Assembly: GCF_003149025.1 (NCBI RefSeq)
Contig: NZ_QGDV01000018.1
Location: 1-62,701, forward strand
Origin: Rathayibacter iranicus NCPPB 2253 = VKM Ac-1602
Lineage (GTDB): Bacteria > Actinomycetota > Actinomycetes > Actinomycetales > Microbacteriaceae
Reading direction: 5' to 3'
Length of the DNA: 62,701 bases
The notes beneath the pieces are model-generated. The model did no database searches. It was given only the letters and a program-made list of their open reading frames with translations, and was not told where the DNA came from. Both the position numbers and the translations under genes were made by a program. Shown here piece by piece: positions 1-6,894 of the stretch (within the stretch, counting starts at the first letter, position 1; each line of letters opens with the position of its first letter).

Positions 1-479
1 TGGACCGAGAGAGTCTTCGAGGTGCCGTCGCGGACGTCGCCGACGATGACCTCTCCGACGGAGAGCGTGTCGAACTGCTCCGCCGTGAAGACGACCGGGC
101 GGGCGAGAACGGAGCGTGCGGTCGCGTAGGCGCCGAGTAAGTAGTCGACTCCCGGGGAAAACCGTTCAATTTCAGTGTCCGCCGGCCAGATCGTGCGTCC
201 AGCCAGGTCGGTAGCGCCGATCTGCGTGACCGGCTCCGGGGCGACCCAGCGAGTGACCCGTCGGAGCCCGTCGCCTACGAGCAGTGGAGCGGCGTCGGTT
301 GTCGCGAGGTCGAGGCCGTCGACCGTTCCAGAACAGACGACGACGAGACCGAGGACCTCGGCCCGTGGCCCGCCGCGACCCAGGCCGATCGTCGCGGTTG
401 CTGCGGGCTGCTCCGCCGTGCATCCGGCAAGCGCCATGAGGACGAACGCAGCACTGACGGATGCCGACGTGTGCCGCAT
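1..479 (-). CDS. Putative lipoprotein, C-terminus beyond window edge
   Basis: The frame is open from an ATG at 479 to the window edge, about 159 codons, so the 3' end is missing. The N-terminus is a short hydrophobic signal ending in a lipobox L-A-G-C (residues 17-20), so the protein is probably lipidated and exported. A Shine-Dalgarno GGGAGG sits 4 nt before the ATG and a TAGGAT -10-like hexamer lies just upstream of it. The mature part has no domain I recognise. The extent and signal are seen in sequence; the function is unknown. Confidence 0.75.
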   Translation of the reverse strand, partial: MRHTSASVSAAFVLMALAGCTAEQPAATATIGLGRGGPRAEVLGLVVVCSGTVDGLDLATTDAAPLLVGDGLRRVTRWVAPEPVTQIGATDLAGRTIWPADTEIERFSPGVDYLLGAYATARSVLARPVVFTAEQFDTLSVGEVIVGDVRDGTSKTLSV

Positions 480-498
480 GGGACCTCCCGCCGTGATC

Positions 499-783
499 CT
501 ACGCGGGCACGGCGAGGGCCAGTGCGGTCAGGGCCTGGGGGAGGGAGGGGACGCCTTCTGCTCGGAAGACCACGTCACCGTCACTGCGGCGGACGATCAC
601 GGTCGGAGTCGAGCGGATAGCCGCCGCCTCGGCCGCACTGGGATCGAAGGCGACATCACACTCACGGATCTCGATAGCGGGAACGAGTTCGGACGCCCGC
701 TCCAGCACGGAGCGTGCCGCATGGCAGGCGCCGCAGAAGGCGGAGGTGTAGAGCTCGACGATCATGACGGGGACAACCGGCAC
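499..783 (-). CDS. Thioredoxin/glutaredoxin-like protein
   Basis: A 94-residue protein with one thioredoxin-fold core: a beta strand (VELYTS), the redox motif C-G-A-C near residues 18-21, and the conserved cis-proline segment STPTVIVR. It is shorter than classical thioredoxin and closer to glutaredoxin/NrdH-like small redox proteins. It probably acts as a cytoplasmic thiol-disulfide carrier; the partner is unknown. It lies just downstream of the NUDIX gene on the same strand. The start is uncertain: GTG at 783 gives 94 aa, ATG at 765 gives 88 aa, and neither has a clear ribosome binding site. Confidence 0.8.
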   Translation of the reverse strand: MPVVPVMIVELYTSAFCGACHAARSVLERASELVPAIEIRECDVAFDPSAAEAAAIRSTPTVIVRRSDGDVVFRAEGVPSLPQALTALALAVPA

Positions 784-838
784 GACGAGCGCACGATTCC
801 CCCGGGCGGGATCAGCGGCTGTGCACCGTGTGGTCGGC

Positions 839-1267
839 TCAGCGCAGGAGCCAGGCCTCGTTCATCGTCAGGGCGACATCGACCAGCTCGACGCGCTCGA
901 GTTCCTCGACGTCTCCCAGTGGGTACCAGGCAGCGGAATCCGTCGATCCGTCGACCTCGTGCGTCAGCTCGCCCCCGACAACACGGGCGCGATAGACGAC
1001 TCGAATCGCGTGGAGCGGCCCCGCATCCGGGTCGCCGCGGCGGTGCGCCGGGATCACGTGCGAGTCGACACCGATGAGGGATTCGAGTTCGGCGCGGTAG
1101 CCGGTCTCCTCGAAGATCTCGCGGACGGCGGCGTCGGCCGGCGACTCACCCTCGTCGATCCCGCCGCCGGGAAGGGTCCAGGCTGACCACGGGCCCTGAC
1201 TCCAGTGCGCAAGCAGCATCCGCTCGTCGTCGATGATTACGCCGTACGCAGCGACTCGGATGTCCAC
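839..1267 (-). CDS. NUDIX hydrolase
   Basis: A 142-residue single-domain NUDIX protein. The Nudix box G-x5-E-x7-RE-x2-EE-x-G is intact: G35, E41, R49, E50, E53, E54, G56. These residues bind the metal and catalyse hydrolysis of nucleoside diphosphate-linked compounds; the substrate cannot be read from sequence. The GTG start at 1267 lies exactly six bases after a TAGGCT hexamer, a leaderless arrangement. The gene is separated from the upstream gene by a perfect 15-bp hairpin. Confidence 0.9.
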   Translation of the reverse strand: MDIRVAAYGVIIDDERMLLAHWSQGPWSAWTLPGGGIDEGESPADAAVREIFEETGYRAELESLIGVDSHVIPAHRRGDPDAGPLHAIRVVYRARVVGGELTHEVDGSTDSAAWYPLGDVEELERVELVDVALTMNEAWLLR

Positions 1268-1273
1268 CGCAGA

Positions 1274-1279
1274 AGCCTA
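1274..1279 (-). promoter_or_regulatory. -10 element of a leaderless promoter for the NUDIX gene
   Basis: TAGGCT on the minus strand, then six bases, then the GTG at 1267. The expected transcription start falls on or next to the start codon, and no Shine-Dalgarno is present. The same geometry recurs at many genes in this window. Confidence 0.6.
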
Positions 1280-1295
1280 ACCCGGCATCCGGGTA

Positions 1296-1335
1296 CGCCG
1301 AAGAGCCGGACCTCGCGGGATCCGGCTCTTCGGCG
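1296..1335 (-). terminator. Perfect 15-bp hairpin terminator
   Basis: Arms 1296-1310 and 1321-1335 are perfectly complementary (CGCCGAAGAGCCGGA) around a 10-nt loop. It lies 7 nt past the stop of the gene ending at 1342 and before the NUDIX promoter. There is no strong U tract, as is common in high-GC actinobacteria. Confidence 0.8.
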
Positions 1336-1341
1336 GGAGCA

Positions 1342-1905
1342 TTAGGAAGCGGTCGAGGCCGCGTTTTGCGCGGCGCTCTCTGGCTCGTCCTCGGCGACCC
1401 AGAGTTCGTCGTCGGCGCGGAACGTCTGCCAGACGGCATAGCCGATTCCACCGACGGCGACGAGGGCTGCGCCGATGGCGAAGACGGTGCCAACCCGGTT
1501 CTTCTTCTTCTTAGGGGGAGCGGTCAGCTCCTCCCAGCGCGCCTTCGAGATCTCGGCCAGCTTTGCGCGGTTCTTCGAGTCCTTGGCAGCCTCGAACGCG
1601 GCGACGGCGGTGCCTCCGACGGCGGCGACGGTCGGGAGAACTCTGTGCCGGTACGCGTCGCGGGCCGAGGAGTAGGTGCCCTCGACGGCGGAGACTCCAC
1701 TGTCGTAGACCGGCTTCACGCGAGTGTGGTAGGCGCCCTTCACGAGGGGCACGACCTCCTTCTTCGCGTAGATCCCGGCCTGGCGGCGGCTCTTCTCGAG
1801 AACGGAGGCGGCGTGCGCCAGTACCTCCTGCTGCTCGTTCCAGACCGCCTCGGCGTTCTTACGAAGACGCTTGAGGTCCTTCTTGTTCTTACGTGACAGA
1901 CCCAT
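1342..1905 (-). CDS. Conserved Microbacteriaceae membrane-anchored protein of unknown function
   Basis: A 187-residue protein. It has a very basic N-terminus (MGLSRKNKKDLKRLRKN), a long helical charged middle and one membrane segment near residues 140-160 (VFAIGAALVAVGGIGYAVW), followed by an acidic tail. I recall homologues annotated as hypothetical or, misleadingly, DNA helicase in Microbacteriaceae; no helicase motif is visible. ATG 1905 is chosen because GGAGG sits 7 nt upstream; a longer frame to 1956 lacks this. It is probably a bitopic inner-membrane protein with a nucleic-acid- or lipid-binding basic tail (inference). Confidence 0.8.
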   Translation of the reverse strand: MGLSRKNKKDLKRLRKNAEAVWNEQQEVLAHAASVLEKSRRQAGIYAKKEVVPLVKGAYHTRVKPVYDSGVSAVEGTYSSARDAYRHRVLPTVAAVGGTAVAAFEAAKDSKNRAKLAEISKARWEELTAPPKKKKNRVGTVFAIGAALVAVGGIGYAVWQTFRADDELWVAEDEPESAAQNAASTAS

Positions 1906-1987
1906 GTTGGTCCTCCATCGGCTACGAGCAGCGAACTCGTCAATACTGCCACTCATCGATCCGCGTTCGCACCGCGCACCCAGCGCA

Positions 1988-2033
1988 TTGACACCGAGCG
2001 GTGCAGGGGCTTACAGACCCGCTGTGCGAGAAT
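1988..2033 (+). promoter_or_regulatory. ppiA promoter region
   Basis: TTGACA (1988-1993) and TACAGA (2012-2017), spaced by 18 nt, make a sigma70-like promoter. A second possibility is GAGAAT (2028-2033), preceded by TGC as an extended -10 and ending six bases before the ATG, which would give a leaderless transcript. Confidence 0.5.
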
Positions 2034-2039
2034 CCACGC

Positions 2040-2579
2040 ATGCCTTTGCACACCGCAGTCGCGACGTTCCATACCAACAAGGGCGACATCGTCGTCAACC
2101 TCTATGGGAACCACGCTCCCAAGACGGTCCGCAACTTCGTCGGTCTTGCGACCGGCGAGATCGAGTGGACCCACCCGGCCACGGGAGCGAAGACGACGGA
2201 GCCGCTCTACAACGGCACCGTCTTCCACCGGATCATCCCGGACTTCATGCTCCAGGGCGGCGACCCACTCGGCCAGGGGATCGGTGGCCCCGGCTTCCAG
2301 TTCGACGACGAGATCAGCCCCGAACTCGATTTCACCCAGCCCTACATCCTCGCTATGGCGAACGCCGGCAAGCAGGCGGGACGCGGCACCAACGGCTCGC
2401 AGTTCTTCATCACCGTCGCCCCGACCACCTGGCTCCAGGGCAAGCACACCATCTTCGGTGCCGTCGCCGACGACGAGTCGAAGAAGCTCGTGCAGGCGCT
2501 CGCAAGCCTTCCAACGGATGGTCGTGACAAGCCGCTCGAGGACGTCGTGATCGAGCGCGTCGACATCACCGAGGTCTGA
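2040..2579 (+). CDS. ppiA: Peptidyl-prolyl cis-trans isomerase (cyclophilin)
   Basis: A 179-residue cytoplasmic cyclophilin with no signal peptide. Family motifs are present: FHRIIPDFMLQGGDP (the catalytic Arg and Phe/Met of the active site), GTNGSQFFIT and the WLxGKHTIFG segment that carries the cyclosporin-site Trp. It catalyses proline isomerisation in folding proteins. Its place near the kinase cluster matches ppiA of other actinobacteria. ATG 2040 is preferred over an in-frame upstream start because it opens the conserved fold and has a -10-like element six bases before it. Confidence 0.95.
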   Translation: MPLHTAVATFHTNKGDIVVNLYGNHAPKTVRNFVGLATGEIEWTHPATGAKTTEPLYNGTVFHRIIPDFMLQGGDPLGQGIGGPGFQFDDEISPELDFTQPYILAMANAGKQAGRGTNGSQFFITVAPTTWLQGKHTIFGAVADDESKKLVQALASLPTDGRDKPLEDVVIERVDITEV

Positions 2580-2601
2580 TCGCCTCGTCCATCACTCATC
2601 C

Positions 2602-2638
2602 GAGGGCCGGGTCCGCGAGGGCCCGGCCCTCGTTCTCC
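2602..2638 (+). terminator. ppiA terminator
   Basis: Ten-bp arms GAGGGCCGGG (2602-2611) and CCCGGCCCTC (2622-2631) are followed by a short pyrimidine run, 22 nt after the ppiA stop. Confidence 0.8.
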
Positions 2639-2652
2639 CCGGAGGCACGTCC

Positions 2653-3531
2653 GTGACCCAGGTCCCGCCGAGCAGCAGCTACGCCTGCTATCGCCACCCC
2701 GATCGGCAGAGTTTCGTGCGCTGTCAACGGTGTGGCCGCACGATCTGCGGTGAGTGTCAGACGCCTGCTCCCGTCGGCGTCATCTGCCCGGACGATATGG
2801 CACAGCAACGCGCCACTGCTCCCCGCACTCGCAGTCCGCTTGTCGCGCGCGTGCGGGCGATGACCCGCGCCGACCAGCCGACGGTGACCTACGCGATCAT
2901 CGCGCTCTGCGTTGTGGTCTGGATCCTCGAGATCCTGCCCTATATCGGCGATGTCGTCTTCAGTGAACTCGCCTACGCGCCCGTCTTCACCCTGCCCGGA
3001 TACGGCTATCCCTTCGAGCCGTGGCGGATGCTCACCTCCGTCTTCGCGCACAGCACCGCGCTTTTCTTCGTCATCCCGTTCCACCTCGCGCTCAACATGT
3101 ACACGTTGTGGGTATTTGGCATGGTGCTCGAGCGGATGCTCGGACGTGGCCGGTACGTGGCGCTGTTCCTGCTGAGCGGCTTCGCCGGCTCCGTCGGAGT
3201 ACTGCTCCTGTCCGCCCCCGGTACGCCCGTTATCGGCGCCTCCGGGGCGATCTTCGGTCTCATGGGCGCGTACCTGGTGATCCTTCGGCATCTGGGCGGC
3301 CAGGCGTCTCAGCTCTTGGTGCTCGTCGGGCTGAACCTCGTGATCGGCTTTCTCCCGGGGATGAACGTAGCGTGGCAGGCGCACGTCGGCGGTCTGGTCG
3401 CGGGAGCTGTGATCGGCTTGGTCTTTGCCCGCACCCGGCAGCGATCTCAGCGCCGAACGCAGAATCTGCTGGTTGGTCTGATCGGGGTTGGCCTGGTCGC
3501 AATCACCGCGGGGGCCTACGTTCTCGCCTGA
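2653..3531 (+). CDS. Rhomboid intramembrane serine protease with N-terminal zinc-ribbon/B-box
   Basis: A 292-residue membrane protease. Residues 12-45 hold a Cys/His-rich zinc-binding module (CYRHP, CQRC, CGEC, C) typical of actinobacterial rhomboids. Six or so membrane segments follow. Catalytic residues are visible: Ser197 in G-A-S-G and His244 in WQAHVGG, with the accessory HxxxN motif at H144-N148. It cleaves transmembrane substrates within the bilayer; no substrate is known here. The GTG start has GGAGG 7 nt upstream. Confidence 0.93.
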   Translation: MTQVPPSSSYACYRHPDRQSFVRCQRCGRTICGECQTPAPVGVICPDDMAQQRATAPRTRSPLVARVRAMTRADQPTVTYAIIALCVVVWILEILPYIGDVVFSELAYAPVFTLPGYGYPFEPWRMLTSVFAHSTALFFVIPFHLALNMYTLWVFGMVLERMLGRGRYVALFLLSGFAGSVGVLLLSAPGTPVIGASGAIFGLMGAYLVILRHLGGQASQLLVLVGLNLVIGFLPGMNVAWQAHVGGLVAGAVIGLVFARTRQRSQRRTQNLLVGLIGVGLVAITAGAYVLA

Positions 3532-3583
3532 GTCCGCTGTGCCCTCGACCTGATCGCAGCGGTGTCAACAGGTGGGGACGAAG

Positions 3584-3768
3584 TTATCCACAGAGTTGTT
3601 AACACTGGGGAGAACCTCTCAGCTGTCCCCGGGGGGACGACGTATGCGCGAGCTATCGAGGTCAGCCGGCCCTCGCCGCGGCGGCGATGGGGCTGCTCCA
3701 ACTCTCGGATCGGACTTTCCGAGGCCATCAGCGCACTTCTCCACAGGAGATTCCACAGCTGGGGATAA
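3584..3768. promoter_or_regulatory. Cluster of DnaA-box-like sites
   Basis: A perfect TTATCCACA at 3584-3592 (+), TTCTCCACA at 3737-3745 (+, one mismatch), GATTCCACA at 3749-3757 (+, two mismatches) and TTATCCCCA at 3760-3768 (-, one mismatch). They lie in the 237-nt gap between the rhomboid gene and the convergent methyltransferase gene, where no gene is visible. The perfect box and the tight group of three are seen directly; DnaA binding is inference. Confidence 0.45.
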
Positions 3769-4575
3769 TTACAGCGGTGTAGTTCCACCTCGAACGGCGA
3801 TCACAACGGTCGCGTCGCGCTCCTCGTCCCTTTGGATCGAGGTGGTGAATCCCGAGGCGGCGAAGGCGGAGGCGCTGGCCGCGGCTTGGTCTTCGCCGAC
3901 CTCGATCACGACGATGCCCGTCGGGGTGAGCCACAGTGGTGCTTCTCGGGCGATTCTCCGGTGCAGCGCTAATCCGTCCCCGCCGCCATCGAGCGTCAGT
4001 CGCGGCTCGTGCACGCGGGCTTCAGGTGGCATCAGAGCGATCGCCTCGGTGGGGACGTAGGGCGCGTTCACCACGACGACGTCGATCCGCCCGCGTTCTA
4101 CGACGGGCAGGGCGGCAAAGAGGTCGCCCTCGAAGACGGAGGCGAGTCCGGCCAGGGTGCGGCGGGCGCAGGCGACAGCGGCAGGGGAGAGGTCGGCGGC
4201 GAGAAGGCGCACGTCGGGGCGCTCCTGGGCGATGACGCGGGCGATGGCACCCGCGCCGCAGCAGAGGTCGAGCACCACGGCGTCCACGGGCAAGAGCGGC
4301 AGAGCGGAGTCAACGACCCACTCGGTACGGACGCGCGGAACGAAGACTCCGGGTGCGACAGGGACGCGTAGACCGTGAAACGCGACCCAACCGAGGATCT
4401 GCTCGAGCGGCTCCCCCGCTTCGCGCCTGCGCAGCAGCAGCTCGAGCACGGTGGCGGAGGTGGCTGCCTCGTCGAGCAGTGCCTCCTCCTCTTCGGCGAA
4501 GACACAGCCGGCGGCACGTAGACGCGCCACCGACGACGAACGCCCCGTCGGCGGACCGGACGGGGCGTCGTTCAC
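3769..4575 (-). CDS. PrmC/HemK-like N5-glutamine methyltransferase family protein
   Basis: Up to 268 residues. The C-terminal two thirds is a Rossmann SAM-dependent methyltransferase: motif I VLDLCCGAGAIA, an acidic strand end (AADLSP) and a substrate motif N-A-P-Y in place of the usual N-P-P-Y. The N-terminal helical part resembles the PrmC release-factor-binding domain. It may methylate a glutamine in a protein; it is probably not the housekeeping PrmC, which usually sits beside prfA. The GTG at 4575 has no clear ribosome binding site, and a hairpin covers 4541-4567, so GTG 4530 is a serious alternative start. Confidence 0.8.
   Translation of the reverse strand: MNDAPSGPPTGRSSSVARLRAAGCVFAEEEEALLDEAATSATVLELLLRRREAGEPLEQILGWVAFHGLRVPVAPGVFVPRVRTEWVVDSALPLLPVDAVVLDLCCGAGAIARVIAQERPDVRLLAADLSPAAVACARRTLAGLASVFEGDLFAALPVVERGRIDVVVVNAPYVPTEAIALMPPEARVHEPRLTLDGGGDGLALHRRIAREAPLWLTPTGIVVIEVGEDQAAASASAFAASGFTTSIQRDEERDATVVIAVRGGTTPL
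4541..4567 (-). terminator. Hairpin after crgA, overlapping the start of the methyltransferase frame
   Basis: Nine-bp arms CGCCCCGTC (4541-4549) and GACGGGGCG (4559-4567) with a 9-nt loop lie 19 nt past the crgA stop on the minus strand. It would serve as the crgA terminator or attenuator; if so, the downstream coding start may lie inside or after it. Confidence 0.55.
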
Positions 4576-4585
4576 GAGAGCGGGC

Positions 4586-4828
4586 TCAGCGCCAGCGGGT
4601 GGTCATCAGGAAGCCGATGAAGGCAATTCCGAAACCGATGAGGATGTTGAGGTTACCGAGATCGGGGATCGGCAGGCGACCCTGGCTGACGTAAAAAACG
4701 ATAATCCAGGCCAGGCCGAGAAGCATGAAGCCGAACATCACCGGTTTGAACCAGACCGGGTTCGGTGCGTCCTCGCTCGTCCGGGCTTCGTCGCGCTCGG
4801 GCTTCGGGCTCTTCGTCGCTCGTGCCAT
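4586..4828 (-). CDS. crgA: Cell division protein CrgA
   Basis: An 80-residue protein with a charged N-terminal tail and two membrane helices (about residues 28-46 and 58-75) separated by a short loop containing the family signature PDLGNLN. CrgA is an inner-membrane septal protein of actinobacteria that interacts with FtsZ, FtsQ and penicillin-binding proteins. Its length and its place between the kinase cluster and ppiA match the family. The ATG at 4828 follows TACAGT by seven bases, so translation may be leaderless. Confidence 0.93.
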   Translation of the reverse strand: MARATKSPKPERDEARTSEDAPNPVWFKPVMFGFMLLGLAWIIVFYVSQGRLPIPDLGNLNILIGFGIAFIGFLMTTRWR

Positions 4829-4835
4829 GCGGACC

Positions 4836-4841
4836 ACTGTA
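4836..4841 (-). promoter_or_regulatory. -10 element of crgA
   Basis: TACAGT on the minus strand, seven bases before the crgA ATG; no Shine-Dalgarno is present. Confidence 0.5.
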
Positions 4842-4965
4842 CCGGGCGGAGGACGGTGGGCGGCAGCACTCCTGCCCGTGTGCATTCTGAGCGGGCATGG
4901 AGAAGGGACGGAGCGGAGTTCTCCCCAGGTCGCGGTGCAGGCTCCCGGGGCCGCGCACCCCCACC

Positions 4966-4971
4966 TAGACT
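4966..4971 (+). promoter_or_regulatory. -10 element of the leaderless srtE promoter
   Basis: TAGACT, then six bases, then ATG 4978. There is no Shine-Dalgarno in the upstream 20 nt. Confidence 0.55.
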
Positions 4972-4977
4972 CGTCGC

Positions 4978-5763
4978 ATGACTGCCGAGAACTCCGACGG
5001 GATGGCTCTGCGGCCGCGAGGGAAGCGACGAAGGGCTCGCCCGGTGCGCCTTTCGTTCTTCGGAGTCGTCGGCGAGCTGCTGATGACCGCCGGCGTGCTC
5101 GTCCTCCTCTTTCTCGGCTGGCAGCTGTGGTGGAACGACGCCGTCATCGCTGGTCAGCAGACAACGCAGGCGGCCGATCTGCGCGAGAGTTGGGGCGCGA
5201 CCCCTCCGGCTCCGGAGGCGACGGCAGCCGCTCCGGCGGCTCCCGTCGACCCTGTTGTGACGACGGTAGCGGCGCTGGACACGTCCTTCGCCAATCTCTA
5301 CATCCCGAGGTACGGCGAGGGCTGGGTGCGGACGGTCGCCGAGGGCGTCGATGCCGAGAACGTCCTGGACGAGGGCAGCATCGGCCATTACCCCGGCACC
5401 CAGATGCCCGGCGAGATCGGCAATTTCGCACTCGCCGCGCACCGCAGTGCCTACGGCGGGGGTATGCACCTGATCGATGAACTCCAGCTCGGCGATGCCA
5501 TCTACATCGAGACGGCGGACGGCTGGTACACCTACCGGTTCCGCAATCTCGAGTACGTGCAGCCCTCCGACGTGCAGGTCATCGACCCTGTGCCGTGGAC
5601 CCCCAACACCGCTCCCGGCGACAGGCTGATCACGCTCACCACCTGCAATCCCCTCTACTCCACGGCCGAGCGGATGATCGCGTACGGCGTGCTCGAGTCG
5701 TGGCAGCCGCGCTCGGCGGGCGCCCCTGCACAACTCGCCCCTTCTCTGACGAAGGAGGGCTGA
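4978..5763 (+). CDS. srtE: Class E sortase
   Basis: A 261-residue membrane-anchored transpeptidase. A basic N-terminus and a membrane helix (about residues 29-52) are followed by an Ala/Pro linker (75-95) and the sortase beta barrel. The catalytic triad is visible: His155 (AAHRS), Cys223 in the class E signature TLTTC, and Arg232 (STAERM). Class E enzymes attach proteins with LAXTG-type signals to peptidoglycan; no substrate gene is seen in this window. The gene begins a plus-strand run with a small membrane protein and an amidotransferase. Confidence 0.93.
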   Translation: MTAENSDGMALRPRGKRRRARPVRLSFFGVVGELLMTAGVLVLLFLGWQLWWNDAVIAGQQTTQAADLRESWGATPPAPEATAAAPAAPVDPVVTTVAALDTSFANLYIPRYGEGWVRTVAEGVDAENVLDEGSIGHYPGTQMPGEIGNFALAAHRSAYGGGMHLIDELQLGDAIYIETADGWYTYRFRNLEYVQPSDVQVIDPVPWTPNTAPGDRLITLTTCNPLYSTAERMIAYGVLESWQPRSAGAPAQLAPSLTKEG

Positions 5764-5765
5764 GG

Positions 5766-5924
5766 GTGTACGCGGCGCTGTGGCGAATCCTCCCCGGACC
5801 GTGGTGGGTCCGGCTTCTGATCGTGCTCGTCCTGGTGGTGGCCGTGTTGGTTGCGCTCGATGAGTGGGTCTTTCCGTGGGTGCAGTCGCTGGTGCTCGAC
5901 CGGAACGTGACCGTCGGCTCGTGA
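5766..5924 (+). CDS. Small single-pass membrane protein between sortase and amidotransferase
   Basis: A 52-residue protein starting at GTG 5766, two nt after the sortase stop. The ribosome binding site AAGGAGGG lies inside the end of the sortase gene. It has one strongly hydrophobic helix (RLLIVLVLVVAVLVALDEW). Its last codons overlap the next gene by 4 nt. A small protein of this kind in this position recurs in relatives as far as I recall. Its role is unknown; it may stabilise the sortase or act in cell-envelope assembly (inference). Confidence 0.8.
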   Translation: MYAALWRILPGPWWVRLLIVLVLVVAVLVALDEWVFPWVQSLVLDRNVTVGS

Positions 5925-6517
5925 CCGAGGGCGTCGCCCCACGGATCCTGGTGGTCGATCATCACGACAGCTTCGTTTTCACCCTCGTCTCCTATCTTCG
6001 TGAACTCGGAGCGGAGGTCGAGGTCGTTGAGGCCACCGACCTTGGCGACGATCAGGTGTCCGAGCTGATGGCGCGAGCGGAGGGCATCCTGATCTCTCCC
6101 GGGCCGGGGCATCCGCAGGACGTACCCGCCTCGTCGGTCTTGGTCAGGCAGGCACTCGCGCTCTCGCGACCCGTGCTCGGTGTCTGTTTGGGCCACCAGA
6201 TTCTCGCCCACGCGCTTGGGGCTTACGTTGCCGCAGCTCCCGAGTTGATGCACGGACGCACCTCGCGCGTTCTGCACGATGGTGATCCGCTCTTCGCCGG
6301 GATCGCCTCCGGCTTCGCGGCGATGCGCTACCACTCGCTTGCCGTTGACACCGAATCGCTTCCCCGCGAGCTCGAGGTCATCGCAACGACGGAGGAGGGC
6401 GTGGTCATGGCAGTGCGGCACCGCGACGCTCCGCTCGTGGGAGTGCAGTTTCATCCAGAGTCGGTGCTCACGGAAGGCGGGCACCGACTTCTCGGCAATT
6501 GGCTCACCACGATGTAG
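5921..6517 (+). CDS. pabA: Type 1 glutamine amidotransferase (anthranilate / aminodeoxychorismate synthase component II)
   Basis: A 198-residue class I glutamine amidotransferase. It has an N-terminal VVDHHDSFVF strand, an oxyanion region ISPGPGHP, the nucleophile Cys89 in VCLGHQ, and the catalytic His-Glu pair in QFHPES. It releases ammonia from glutamine for a chorismate-using partner. It lies outside any trp operon and next to the kinase cluster, as in other actinobacteria, where it is named trpG or pabA; the sequence alone does not choose between them. The GTG start overlaps the previous stop (GTGA). Confidence 0.88.
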   Translation: MTEGVAPRILVVDHHDSFVFTLVSYLRELGAEVEVVEATDLGDDQVSELMARAEGILISPGPGHPQDVPASSVLVRQALALSRPVLGVCLGHQILAHALGAYVAAAPELMHGRTSRVLHDGDPLFAGIASGFAAMRYHSLAVDTESLPRELEVIATTEEGVVMAVRHRDAPLVGVQFHPESVLTEGGHRLLGNWLTTM

Positions 6518-6894
6518 ATGCGCGAATCGCGCCATATCTGAGAATTTCGCGTCGCCGTGTCGGACTTTTGAGAGCGGTAGGGCTCCAATAGGTTCTTCGT
6601 CTCGTTATGGAGTTCTTTCCTCCGCTCCGAAGATCAGAGAGACGGGAAGGGAGTGCCCCTCAAATGGGGACCAAATTTGTATGGTGACGATCGCGGTGTA
6701 GACAACAGATGACGGCTGAATTGATGGTTCATCCTGGGTTTTTGGTCGCGTAGACCGTTATGACCACGCAAGACCCCCCGATCGGGTGGCGTGATTTGAC
6801 GGGTCATCGGCGGAGAAGACGGAGTCTTCTCCGGGCATAATCAGAGAGCGCTCGCAGAAGTTTGGCAGCGCAACAGACACGTCCGGGGGACGAG
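6518..6894. other. Intergenic region with hairpin upstream of the AraC-type gene
   Basis: No gene is visible in these 377 nt and the base composition is less GC-rich than the flanks. The main structure is a 10-bp stem with a 3-nt loop at 6811-6833 (CGGAGAAGAC / GTCTTCTCCG), 62 nt before the regulator start. It may end transcription from the amidotransferase or be a regulatory stem in the leader. Confidence 0.5.

Noticed and set aside
3532-3768. Chromosomal origin oriC
   Set aside because: Only one perfect DnaA box is present, there is no AT-rich unwinding region, and dnaA and dnaN are not adjacent. I keep it as a DnaA-box-like cluster.
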